Shown here in pieces: positions 21,111 through 32,047 of a stretch of DNA of 64,000 nucleotides. Each line of letters opens with the position of its first letter. Position 1 is the stretch's first letter. The DNA is from Anthopleura xanthogrammica. Its lineage: Eukaryota > Cnidaria > Anthozoa > Actiniaria > Actiniidae. The notes beneath the pieces were generated by a model. That model was not told the origin of the DNA, ran no database searches, and was given only the letters and a program-made list of their open reading frames with translations. Location: positions 3,680,169 to 3,744,168 of the forward strand of contig OZ025218.1 of assembly GCA_964019055.1 (NCBI GenBank), in the 5' to 3' direction. A program made the position numbers and the translations under genes.

Positions 21111-24100
21111 ATGGCGACTACTGAGAAGGAAACGAGTACTGACACTAAAGAAGACGTTGATGAAGTCGAAAGACGACGAGGAATACTGAAAAACAGAGCA
21201 GATGATAAACACCAGTAAGTAACACTGTCACTTGTTCGTGTCAAATACTATGGTTTTGAGCTCAGGAACTCCATCAATGACAGTTTCGTCGAGTTTATTT
21301 ACGAACTCCATAGGAGAAAAAAACTTCGACAAGAGGTCATTGATTTGAGCTTAAATTTCCTTCCTTTGCTCGTTTCTACATCTTATATATCATCTACAGT
21401 AGCATAGCTTTTATTTTATGTTTTAGAAGCTTTTTCTTGGCAAAAACAAGCGCTTTTGTTGAAGGAGTTCGGTTTTTGATTTGGCTCATTTGGGAGCCAA
21501 ACTTGTATGTTTACAAAGGAGGACATGATATCCATATGGCCTTCGAAAATCCCTCATATACTTCAAAACTTCTTAGCAGTTTAGTTGATTAACATTTCAA
21601 GCTACTAGTAGTAGTAATTTAAATACGGGTCTTGGATATTTTAAGGGCTATTTATGAAACTTGTTAAAAAATTTCAAGGTGTAGGCTAAAAATTGAGAAT
21701 GTCAAAATTCTCAAAATTTTTGGCTCAAACAAATACCGTCAAGTGTAATTTATACATTTTCTGTATTCTCGAAAATTCAAATGACTCATATTTTTTCCTT
21801 GACTGAATTAATTTTTTCACGTTTGACCAAAAAAATATATGCACAAATAAATTATATATTTTGTACAACCGCGTGCAATTAAGCCATTGAAAATCTAATA
21901 GATGGGCCTGGACCATAAGTAATTAATGAGGTCAACTATAATCACTGTTATGTAAAGAGTATAAATACACTATGGTATAATGCCTTCATTTTCTAGGCTA
22001 CGCCCAGGAGAGAATAATCTTTTTTAGAGTTTTTTAAAATTAAAGTCATGAAAATATTTGAATTCCTGCTGAAACAGAATTTGAATTTTACTATTTATTT
22101 AAAATATATTGTCATGAGGATTGATTCATTTTTCAGAAGACTTGAAATATAAATTAGCAATTAGGGTTATCTTGTAAAATTTGTAATTATTAATAGTAAT
22201 ATTTGTGTTGGGCATGCATGATGGCTTGATATAAAAGATCTTTGAAACAGTAGCGAAATCAGGGGCAGATCTGAAGAAGGGTTGTGGGAGTTGCAACCCC
22301 CCCAACCCCCCCATGAGAATTTCGATTAGTTGGCTGATGTACAGTGAGAGAATGATGGCTAACTAGAATCAGGTGTTACTTTTTCTTTCATTGCCATCAT
22401 ACTCCCTGTGAAAATATATCCTAGAAATAAAAACAGTCCCAAGCCAGCAAAGATTTTCAATCATTTTCAATAATTTCATAAGCATGCACCAAACCATCTA
22501 CAAAGCCTGTTTAGAATGACCTCTGAGATACATAGCTACGATCTTAGAGGAAGCAAGTTTCCAACCACCAATACCAAAAACAAACTTTATGAAATGCTCC
22601 TTCTCCTATTTACTATTGCCTGGAATAATTAAGCTGCCTAATGGAACAAGAGAGCTCAATACTTTGGAGTCCTTTAAAAGAGCTCTGCAGCAAAAAACAT
22701 GTGATAACTTGCATAAATAATTATTGTAGTTTTAGTATATATAGCTATATTGATTTTTTTAGTATACTACTTATTTAAGAAAATCAAATTGAACAATAAA
22801 ATGAAATCTACATAGCTTAGGATATATTAGAATAGTATTAGTAGATAGTTTATATAAATTTATTCATATTTATTGAAATTTTTTATACTTTTTATATTTT
22901 TTATACACTTATTTATCGTAATAGTATTTATTCATTGTAAAATATTTAGGCACGGCACGCCTGAAAACCAGTATAGCTGAGACGTTAACCGTGGGTAAAT
23001 AAAGTTAATTGATTGATTGATTGATTGATTCAACAATATTTACGATTCATTGTCACTGCAAGATGATTTTTCATTATTAGTTTAGAATTTAATTGTTTTA
23101 GAAAATTGTTATAAACAATTGTGAAAAGGAAATGAAAAAATTGAGGCTGCTAATCTAATTAAAAGAGAGGGGGTTAATAAATTTCTTCCTTTAAAAAGGG
23201 GGGATTATTCGTAGAGTCAGGGGGGGCTTATTTGAGAGTGGTGGCTTAATAGAGGATTTTCGGTAATACATTTTGTGTATACAGCTATTTCAAAAAAAAG
23301 TTGAATACCAAATACTGCATACTGAATAGTGCATTCCAAGACTGAAATGCATTTTGGGTCATGTAATATTGTCTAAAGTAAAATAAATAATAATTATTTA
23401 TTTTATTTCTAGTGCATTCCATCCGAAACAATATACTAGCTACATATAGAGAGCAAATCACTGTATATTTACTTTTTTTATTTCAAATTAATGAGATCCA
23501 CAATGCCCTTTGGTCTTGGAATGCACTATTCAGTATGCAGTATTCAGTATTCAACGTTGTAAATAAGGATCATTCATTCTTTCATTCATTCATATTGAAA
23601 TATAACTGAGAGTATTTGAAGATGCCTTTTCTAATAATTATTGTTGTCTTCCAGTTCTGGCGTCCAGTGGGATGAAATGAACATACTAATGACATACCAC
23701 CCACCTGATAAAGACTATGGGCACATGAAAATCAATGAACCGCCAACACCATATAACAGATTCAAGGACCCAGATGAGGATGGTGAGCAAGGGCCCTCAG
23801 TAGATCCTTTGTCAGAGGATGAAAATGATGTGCTGGACCCTGGAAAACTCTCTAAGAAGTAAGTAATTTATATTCATAGATGACTGACTAATGTTATTGC
23901 CTTGGAAACTGCTTGAGTTTTAGATTTTTATTTGTGTTAGCAAACCTTAAGACATAATATTACCACCTACATATGTAACTGATGTTGCAAGGTGTGGCTG
24001 CTTGTTGCAAAAATTATAATTAAATGCTACTTTTTGAAACAAATTTTGCAACATGCAACATTGTTTTTTGTTGCATGACAATTGGCGTACGTATGTGGTA

Positions 24101-26931
24101 AATATGGTCAACATCACTCTGCAACTTGCAACGCAACAGTATTGCCCTACAAGTTGCATGATTTATGTAGTTTGCTAATAACCAGGGGAATACATACACA
24201 TTAACCAGGATTTCATGGTGTGGTTTTGTAGAAACAAATATATTTGGGAAAAATTGTTAGCCAAAAGTTTTAGCAATGATTTCAATAGCCAAAACGAAAA
24301 TTCACTAGAATTTGTCTAGATGACTGTTACCATTGAAGTTGGAGCCCTTTGATAAAGTATTTACTATGCTTGTCAGTCGAGCCCATTGTAACCACATATT
24401 TGTCATATTGAGTGTTATTCATATAGTTTTATTGTTTAGCTTCAAAGTTTCCAAGGCAACTACTACTGACAGGGGTGGTAAGGGGGTTCTCAGCAGGGTT
24501 CACGAAAATTAGAAAAGGACGATCACAGCTCACATAAAAAACAAACCTTCAAATTCAAGAAAATTCATGATTCACAACGTTTAAAACATGCTCATCACAA
24601 ATCACAAATTCACGATTTCACGTGAAAAACCCTTACCCCTTGTACTGACAACTAACTTTGTCAGTACTTGGCTAATATAGTTATTTTCTGAATTAGTTTT
24701 GGATTGGGGTATATATGATTAATATATATATATATATATAAGCCAAACAAAGCAAACATTCTCAAGATTTACCCTAATGTTGTAGGATGGTTAGCGTTCA
24801 AAGAAGAAAAAGTTGGGAGGAGCCTCCCCCAGATTTTGATGATGATTTAGATGATGATGCAGAAGCCGGAATGACTGAAGAAGAAAAAGGTAAAAAATTA
24901 TTATAACAGCTAGCACTATCTAAATCTGGTTTTGCAAGCTTGTACCCATTTTCATTTTCTTAAAAGAACATATTACACCTAATTGCAACAATGTTGTCAT
25001 ATAAACATAAAAAATAACAAAGTAATAAATAGGAATTAATTAGTCAGAAATATTTTCTTTATTTTGATTCTAAAGCCCCAACAAGATTATCTCAAAAATG
25101 TTGGTCTATACCTTCAAACAGTGAAACAGTTATGTCTATTTTGCAAAAATAATTAATTCCCATACATGCATCACGCATTCCGCGCTACTGCTCCAAGCTC
25201 ATGCTTAGGGGATTAAAAAGTGGGATAATATTTTGTAAAATATGCAATTTTTTGGTATATTTGACTCAAAATTCGCTAAACAGTACTTGATCTTGAATAT
25301 TTAATGAAAATTGAGTTTGACAAGAAAAATGCAACTAAAATATAACATGTTTTACAAAATATTATCTCACTTTTTAATCCCCTGAGCATGTGCTTAGAGC
25401 AGTGACGCAGAATGCTTGATGCGTGTATTTTTCTTTTGTTATTTTAATATGACAACATTCTTGCAATTAGGTGTAGGTTCTTGGAGAAAACCAAGAAGAC
25501 TAAAGAAAACTAAATTCACAGTATTTTTTCCATTCCTTGTTATGCAACATCAGTGTGCACTTAATAGCCCCCTTCACAGTTTCCTGCGTTATATTGAAAG
25601 GTAGCCATGCTTTTGCATTGAAGTGTGACGAACAGTGAGCTTGCAATGATAGAGATCTTTTTTTAACACCTTGGACAATTATTCACATGATTCTATCATT
25701 GAAAGCTCACTATTCAATGCAAAGGCATGACTACCTTTCAATATGGTGCAGGAAACTGTGAATTAAGGGGGCTATTTGGAGCTCACCACTATTGCGCTGC
25801 TTACCCCTTCCATGATAACTTAGTCTCCACTCTTTGTATGTCATGGATAAAGCTATGTAAATAATCACACAAAACAGTACAAATATTGTCTTTAAGTTTG
25901 GGAAAAGGTATTGTTCCTGGTCCACAACATGGCATGCCGTGGCTCTTATAGTACATGTGCATCTACTGTCATTTTTGATTTGGCGGTTTGTTGATGATAA
26001 TTCACTCATGTGACAAGGCAGTCATATTGGTGTACCAAACAATAGAACAGTTTTTGCATAAAAATAGAGTTCAATTCCCAGAGGATAGAAAACGTATTGT
26101 CTAGGTACACCAATATGGCCGCTCTGACGTCATGTGAAAACGGACTATAGAGGGTAGCACATAACAGTAATTCAACTGACAATGACATCCTGCACGATAG
26201 TCCAATGCTCAACCAACTAAGCCAACCGGTTACCAACTGGTCTCTTACATTCCTCTTTTAATTTTATTGTAATACAATCCAATGTCTAGTCTTCCTTATT
26301 TTTGTGTGTTTTTCTTTGATTGTTTTTAGTCAAACATAGGGAATTCCAAAAGCATAGAAAAGTTCATTATAATGAATTTTCCAAAGTAAAGCTTGCAAGA
26401 AAATTGATAGAAGAGGAACTAAAGGCATTAGAAGATGAAAGCGATGAGAACAAAGAAAAATCCACAGAGAGCCCATCTGTAAGTAGACAATCTTTGAATA
26501 GGGCTTTCCACGGATGACGTCACAACGATGCATCATGGGATTGAAATGCAGACAAGCCAAGCCAAAAACACATGCTAATATGCTGCAACAATGTTTTCTT
26601 GTCTTGTTGTTTCTAATTCTTGATTCCCCTTATTACCCTTGATACCACTTCTACAGAATCCTGTTCATAGTTCCTTTCGTTGGCTTAGTTAAGACCATTA
26701 TCTTGTGACTTCCAAAGGAGTTAAAATATTTGAATAAGAAAAATGATTCGAAGAGGATTCTTACTAGTGGTAGTGGTATCAAGAAGTAATAATATTGATC
26801 TTCTTTTCCATGCTGTAGTAACCGTAGAAAATGCTATTTAAAAAATAATGGAAGCAGACTTATACGACACATATAATCATCATTATAATCTTAAGATGGA
26901 AATTTTTTATTTCTTGCAGATGGAACCATAG
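21111..26931 (+). CDS. PPP1R2: Protein phosphatase inhibitor 2 (PP1 regulatory subunit 2)
   Basis: Five exons, 21111-21214, 23655-23858, 24786-24889, 26330-26478 and 26920-26931, encode 190 residues (human 205). It is a heat-stable intrinsically disordered inhibitor and chaperone of protein phosphatase 1. All known contact motifs are present: GILKN at 24-28, WDEMNIL at 40-46 with the [10 protein letters not shown] block, the GSK3-type site T66 in EPPTPY, and KVHYNE around 148-153, whose HYNE binds over the PP1 active site. A long acidic stretch ([13 protein letters not shown]) separates them. The last coding exon adds only M-E-P and a stop. The start ATG follows an A-rich leader with no earlier in-frame ATG seen. 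Intron 1 (2.4 kb) holds a LINE relic and a MITE; introns 2 and 3 hold several MITEs. Confidence 0.95.
22470..23030 (+). mobile_element. 5'-truncated CR1/L2-like LINE 3' end with GATT tail (PPP1R2 intron 1)
   Basis: Frame-shifted remnants of the C-terminus of a LINE ORF2 are readable: YDLRGSK, then [20 protein letters not shown] and a stop near 22720. An AT-rich 3' UTR follows, ending GGGTAAATAAAGTTAATT and five GATT units. The YDLR block is where the LINE at 10328-12660 is broken, so this shows the part missing there. Confidence 0.75.
23281..23570. mobile_element. MITE-like element, TTCAGTATGCAGTA family, copy 1
   Basis: Left CTGAATAGTGCATTCCAAGA and right TCTTGGAATGCACTATTCAG are perfect inverted copies, with ACTGCATAC and GTATGCAGT alongside. 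A half copy with the same GCACTATTCAGTATGCAGTA lies at 50860-50997, and the ACAGCTATTTCAA end recurs at 9610 and 29172. It ends about 85 bp before PPP1R2 exon 2. Confidence 0.7.
23934..24183. mobile_element. TTGCAAC-rich inverted-repeat element in PPP1R2 intron 2
   Basis: GTTAGCAAAC at the left pairs with GTTTGCTAAT at the right. TTGCAAC/GTTGCAA words recur throughout and allow multiple hairpins. Ends approximate. Confidence 0.45.
24470..24646. mobile_element. MITE-like element related to 5418-5683
   Basis: Ends CAGGGGTGGTAAGGGGGTT and AACCCTTACCCCTTGTACTG are roughly inverted. The core has ATTCACGA, CACAAATCACAAATTCACGA and TTTCACGTG words like the 5.4-kb element. It lies in PPP1R2 intron 2. 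Confidence 0.5.
24974..25475. mobile_element. 500-bp MITE with long terminal inverted repeats (PPP1R2 intron 3)
   Basis: Left end TACACCTAATTGCAACAATG and right end CATTCTTGCAATTAGGTGTA are inverted, and complementarity continues deep inside (GGATTAAAAAGTGGGATAAT against ATTATCTCACTTTTTAATCC). A shorter relative lies at 55254-55336. No coding capacity. Confidence 0.75.
25563..25776. mobile_element. MITE with about 70-bp inverted repeats (PPP1R2 intron 3)
   Basis: AATAGCCCCCTTCACAGTTT at the left and AAACTGTGAATTAAGGGGGC at the right are inverted, continuing with ATTGAAAGGTAGCCATGC against GCATGACTACCTTTCAAT. Nearly the whole element can fold into one hairpin. Confidence 0.75.
26001..26140. 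mobile_element. Small MITE (PPP1R2 intron 3)
   Basis: GTCATATTGGTGTACC at the left pairs with GGTACACCAATATGGCC at the right, flanked by CATGTGAC and GTCATGTG. The core AATTCCCAGAGGA resembles a string in the different element near 39320 (AATTCCCGAGAGGA). Confidence 0.6.
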
Positions 26932-27162
26932 AAACATTAACAGCACTATTTCCAACTCCCCATGGGCCAGTCCTGTACAACAGAGAATGTTTAACAATAC
27001 AGTCCTCCTCGTCGCCTGCTTCGACAGCAGTTTTACTAGATAATGTATCATTGTGTTGGTGCATTAAGTTTAAATGCTTTCTGTTTGACATTTGCATGCC
27101 AGAAAAGCTAAGTGCAGAACAACGTGGATGTTAGCAGCCCTAGAGATGATAATTAGATAAAT

Positions 27163-27380
27163 AAGGGGGCTTTCATTTATTAGTGTATGGGGGGGGGGGG
27201 GGGGGGCAAATTACCCAACCCCTTCCTGGTTGGCAAAAATATCATAATGCCCTTATATTTCGTCCAGTTTATTGCTAACCAATTAGTAACAAGACCCCGT
27301 ACAGCTTCCGAAAATAATGTGACCCCCCAAATTTTGTCGACCCCCCCCCCCCCATACACTTATAAATGAAAGCCCCTAAG
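27163..27380. mobile_element. MITE with terminal poly-G and poly-C runs, in PPP1R2 3' UTR
   Basis: AAGGGGGCTTTCATTTATTA followed by GTGTATG and a G run of about 20 mirrors a C run, CATACACTTATAAATGAAAG and CCCCT at the right. The element begins about 230 bp after the PPP1R2 stop, before the first good poly-A signal, so it is probably transcribed. Confidence 0.7.
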
Positions 27381-27608
27381 CCATGTTTCCAGGCCCCTCA
27401 AATGAAATTCACTTAACTAAAATATACCCATTTGAAAAAGCCCAGTGCTTTTCGTAATGAATGAATATTTGGGCCTGTAGAACATGTGTTTTTTTTCTTA
27501 ATATGTTTCAATGAAGTTACACAGTGGTGTTAGTGGTGTTACTATTTTCTTAACGTGAAATGATTCAGTTATTACTAGAAGACTGTTGTATAGTGTAGTT
27601 GCAGATCA

Positions 27609-27614
27609 AATAAA
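27609..27614 (+). terminator. Candidate PPP1R2 poly-A signal
   Basis: AATAAA in GATCAAATAAATTTAT, the first canonical hexamer I see downstream of the PPP1R2 stop. It implies a 3' UTR of about 0.7 kb that includes the poly-G/poly-C MITE. Confidence 0.35.
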
Positions 27615-27944
27615 TTTATATTACTATCAATAGAAAGACAGTATAATAAAATATTTAATAATTTATTTCTAATTTATTCTTAAAATATTATACAATAGGA
27701 TCATAGTTATGAGCCATCCCAGTTATGAGATTGCTGCCCCCCCACCCCCTGGTCATAAGCCCATCCATCTGCTAATAGAAATTCCTTTATAAGCCCCCTC
27801 TATTGATCGAGTACTGCTGTGCACCCCTATAAGCACCTTGACAATCCACTCAGACTATAGTATTTCTGAGCTTTTACAGTTGCTGCTGCGCTGCAGGAAC
27901 ACTGTCTTGGTCAAATGAAATGGTCACCATTACAAATTGCCTTA

Positions 27945-28253
27945 CAGTCAAAACGGCTCAAGTGTACCCCCCTAGAATGCATTAACGAATTCATTATTCG
28001 AATGTTGAGTTGATTATTCACTCTGAGTTTTCATTAAAAAATCGGAAGACTCCAAACTTCACATTTATTTCACACTAAAATCCTAAACGATGGCCTTTCT
28101 GGGGAGTTTTTCTACCTTGGCATGGCAATGGTTGAAGAATCCAATCAAAACTCAAGTAGATAATTCATTTTCAAGTCAAGTCAGAGTAAATAATGAACTC
28201 AATATTCGAATAATGAATTCATTAATGGTAGTACGCTTTAGCCGTTTTAACTG
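27945..28253. mobile_element. Tc1/mariner-type MITE with TA target duplication
   Basis: Starts TA|CAGTCAAAACGGCTCAAG and ends AGCCGTTTTAACTG|TA. The inverted repeats extend about 85 bp (ATGCATTAACGAATTCATTA against TAATGAATTCATTAATGG). The interior is also part palindromic. TA duplication plus a CAGT start point to Tc1/mariner mobilisation. Confidence 0.8.
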
Positions 28254-28434
28254 TAATAGAATGGATATTATTTTCCTCCCTTTTACAAAGCCCTCCTCCC
28301 GACCCCCGATTACAAACTCACCAAAAAAACTTACTAAAATTTACAAGGTTAGGGGTACTTATTCTCCACTTAAAACATCCCAATAATGCTTTGCGTTTTT
28401 TTGGGGCAGCAATGGGACAAATTCGTTAATATTA

Positions 28435-28587
28435 CAGCTAGGGCCGTAGCAAGCCTTGAAAAACTTGGGGGGGGGGGGGGGGGGGGGCACAAAGCAACGA
28501 CCACGCAAAATGAAAAATTTATTCCATACTTGTTTTACTGGGGAAAACTGAGCCCAGCCCCACCCTGCTACGTGTACGGCCCTGCAT
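28435..28587. mobile_element. Short inverted-repeat element with G run
   Basis: TAGGGCCGTAGCAAGCC at the left and GGGGGG run are opposed at the right by GCTACGTGTACGGCCCTG. Only the ends pair; boundaries approximate. Confidence 0.4.
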
Positions 28588-29330
28588 TACCATCAAGATT
28601 AATAAGAATAGAAGAAAAAACACCTAAAAACACGTATGCATCTAACAGAATTAACAAAAACTAGAAACGAAAATTTGAAAAGTGTGATATGAGCAAAAGT
28701 CATGACATTTCTTGGTAAGTCCATACATTGTCTGTAACACCAAACGTTTCATTCTCCCATGCGTGTGGAATTAACTCTGATTAAACTGATACTGGATTTT
28801 TGAATGATAATAGCAAACATACTCAGCATCTGCAAGAAAAGTTTTGAATTTTCAAATAACTTTTGTTATTGTTGCCCCCCAAAAACGCAAAGCATTATGG
28901 GAATGTGAAAGTGGTGAATAACCAGGATTCTACATGGTAATAAGACTTTTGTTTACGCTACCAAAAACCAGCGTAGGTGGTGTCAGCGGCCACGACATTA
29001 ACCTAATAACTACATCCTACTGTTATCCTACTAGCACCCTACTGATAACTGATTACCAATGTACCAACAACTTACTGACAACCTACCAGCACTCTACCAA
29101 CACATATTATTACCAGATCTTATAATACCTGTCAGGACTGGTACAAAACTCAAGAAGAAAATTAGGATTACAGCTATTTCAAAAAAGTTGAGGTTTTGTT
29201 AATTGCGTGTTGCATACCTGAATTGCACTATGCACATGTCGTAATCGACATTATTTTGACTTTGAATTTTAAAACATAATTAACATCAATTTTTTTCCCA
29301 ATTTTATTTTCACCTTTTATCTAAATTGGG

Positions 29331-31154
29331 CTCCCTGTCCAATCTATGTCGTGTACATTCTTATTCTGATGCACCCATCCAATCCATGTCGTGTACATTC
29401 TTATTCTGATACACCCATCCAATCCATCTCATGTACATTCTTATTCTGATGCACCCATCCAATCCATCTCGTGTACATTCTTATTCTGATACACCCATCC
29501 AATCCATCTCATGTACATTATTATTCTGATGCACCCATCCAATCCATCTCGTGTACATTCTTATTCTGATGCACCCATCCAATCCATCTCGTGTACATTC
29601 TTATTCTGATACACCCATCCAATCCATCTCATGTACATTATTATTCTGATGCACCCATCCAATCCATCTCGTGTACATTCTTATTCTGATGCACCCATCC
29701 AATCCATCTCGTGTACATTCTTATTCTGATACACCCATCCAATCCATCTCATGTACATTCTTATTCTGATGCACCCATCCAATCCATCTCGTGTACATTC
29801 TTATTCTGATACACCCATCCAATCCATCTCATATACATTATTATTCTGATGCACCCATCCAATCCATCTCGTGTACATTATTATTCTGATGCACCCATCC
29901 AATCCATCTCGTGTACATTCTTATTCTGATACACCCATCCAATCCATCTCGTGTACATTCTTATTCTGATACACCCATCCAATCCATCTCATGTACATTA
30001 TTATTCTGATGCACCCATCCAATCCATCTCGTGTACATTCTTATTCTGATACACCCATCCAATCCATCTCGTGTACATTCTTATTCTGATACACCCATCC
30101 AATCCATCTCCTGTACATTATTATTCTGATGCACCCATCCAATCCATCTCGTGTACATTCTTATTCTGATACACCCATCCAATCCATCTCATGTACATTA
30201 TTATTCTGATGCACCCATCCAATCCATCTCGTGTACATTCTTATTCTGATACACCCATCCAATCCAATCCATCTCATGTACATTCTTATTCTGATACACC
30301 CATCTAATCCATCTCGTGTACATTCTTATTCTGATACACCCATCCAATCCATCTCGTGTACATTCTTATTCTGATACACCCATCCAATCCATCTCGCGTA
30401 CATTATTTTTCTGATGCACCCATCCAATCCATCTCGTGTACATTCTTATTCTGATACACCCATCCAATCTATCTCGTGTACATTCTTATTCTGATACACC
30501 CATCCAATCCATCTCATGTACATTCTTATTCTGATGCACCCATCCAATCCATCTCGTGTACATTCTTATTCTGATACACCCATCCAATCCATCTCATATA
30601 CATTATTATTCTGATGCACCCATCCAATCCATCTCGTGTACATTCTTATTCTGATACACCCATCCAATCCATCTCATGTACATTATTATTCTGATGCACC
30701 CATCCAATCCATCTCGTGTACATTCTTATTCTGATACACCCATCCAATCCATCTCATGTACATTATTATTCTGATGCACCCATCCAATCCATCTCGTGTA
30801 CATTCTTATTCTGATACACCCATCCAATCCATCTCGTGTACATTCTTATTCTGATACACCCATCCAATCCATCTCATGTACATTCTTATTCTGATGCACC
30901 CATCCAATCCATCTCGTGTACATTCTTATTCTGATACACCCATCCAATCCATCTCATGTACATTATTATTCTGATGCACCCATCCAATCCATCTCGTGTA
31001 CATTCTTATTCTGATACACCATCCAATCCATCTCGTGTACATTCTTATTCTGATGCACCCATCCAATCCATCTCATGTACATTCTTATTCTGATACACCC
31101 ATCCAATCCATCTCATGTACATTATTATTCTGATGCACCCATCCAATCCATCTC
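29331..31154. repeat. 40-bp satellite, array 1
   Basis: About 45 tandem copies (length divided by period) of a 40-bp unit made of CATCCAATCCATCTCGTGTA then CATTCTTATTCTGATACACC. Variants alternate: GTGTACATTC units with ATACACC and ATGTACATTA units with ATGCACC often form 80-bp dimers. One extra AATCC occurs near 30265 and one C is missing near 31020. The left edge follows TTTATCTAAATTGGGCTCCC, an end of the MITE family at 41944-42365. Confidence 0.97.
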
Positions 31155-31269
31155 AAATCCAATTTCAACTTTCCTCTTTTTGTGACTCAAAATCACTTGT
31201 TGAATTAAATTCAATATTCTATTCAAAACGGTCAATACGAGTTTTGAAGTAGATGTCGGGTCGCACAAA

Positions 31270-31600
31270 GAAATGCCCTTTTTGCCCGGGGGCGGGGGGG
31301 GGGGGGTACTTCGGGTCGTTTCATTCGGGGATGCTCCGCCCGGACTCTCGACCCCTTACCCTTTTCTATACCAAATTTCAGCAAAAAGTTACCCCTTTTT
31401 TATACCTTTTTGCCTCAAAAGGTACCCCTTTCATATACTTTTGAAGAAAAGCTACCCCTTTTTATACCAAAACTCACAAATTCTCACCCCTTTTCTATAC
31501 CTGCGGCTTGAAAAAAGTACCCCTTTCGGGCGGAGCATCCCCGTATAGTCAATTATAATTATAGGGAGTACCCCCCCCCCCCCCCCCGGGCCTTTTTGAT
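31270..31600. mobile_element. Element with GGGGATGCTCCGCCCG and TACCCC repeats between G and C runs
   Basis: A G run (about 31296) and GGGGATGCTCCGCCCG at the left mirror CGGGCGGAGCATCCCC and a C run at the right. The middle has four or five spaced copies of TACCCCTTTTTATACC-type units. Looks like a MITE that acquired internal minisatellite copies. Confidence 0.65.
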
Positions 31601-31892
31601 GGCCATACATTACCTTATCATTGGCTTCGCGGGTGTGGGAAGGATAACCTGAGGAAATCTCGAATATCACTGGCTGTGTATAAGCTAAAAGCCTAAGGTA
31701 AAACGTTTTATCCACTTTGAACCTCTGGTATCAATGCATCGAGATAGATAGTTTGGTGATATCATGTGCGACCTGATTTTGTGGCCCTTGCAAGCCTTGC
31801 CTGACTTATTTCTTGTAGAGCTGGACACGGGGAAACCCAGCAAGGTGTCAATGAAAAAACCAACTTCTCTCTTTCGCACCTCAAAGTCACTT

Positions 31893-31960
31893 TTGGATAC
31901 TCCAAAATATGATTGGATACTGCAGAACAGGATTTGGATACTCCAGAAATTCATTTTAGA
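31893..31960. repeat. Degenerate outlying copies of the 20-bp satellite
   Basis: TTGGATACTCCAAAATATGA, TTGGATACTGCAGAACAGGA and TTGGATACTCCAGAAATTCA lie about 90 bp left of the main array and are diverged from its near-uniform units, consistent with the ancestral edge of the repeat. Confidence 0.75.
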
Positions 31961-32047
31961 TACTTATAACTTATTGCAATTTTGAGCCGCCAATACGGGT
32001 TTATATTGCCGGCTAGCTAGTTGGGAGAAAATATATTTTCTTCGAAA

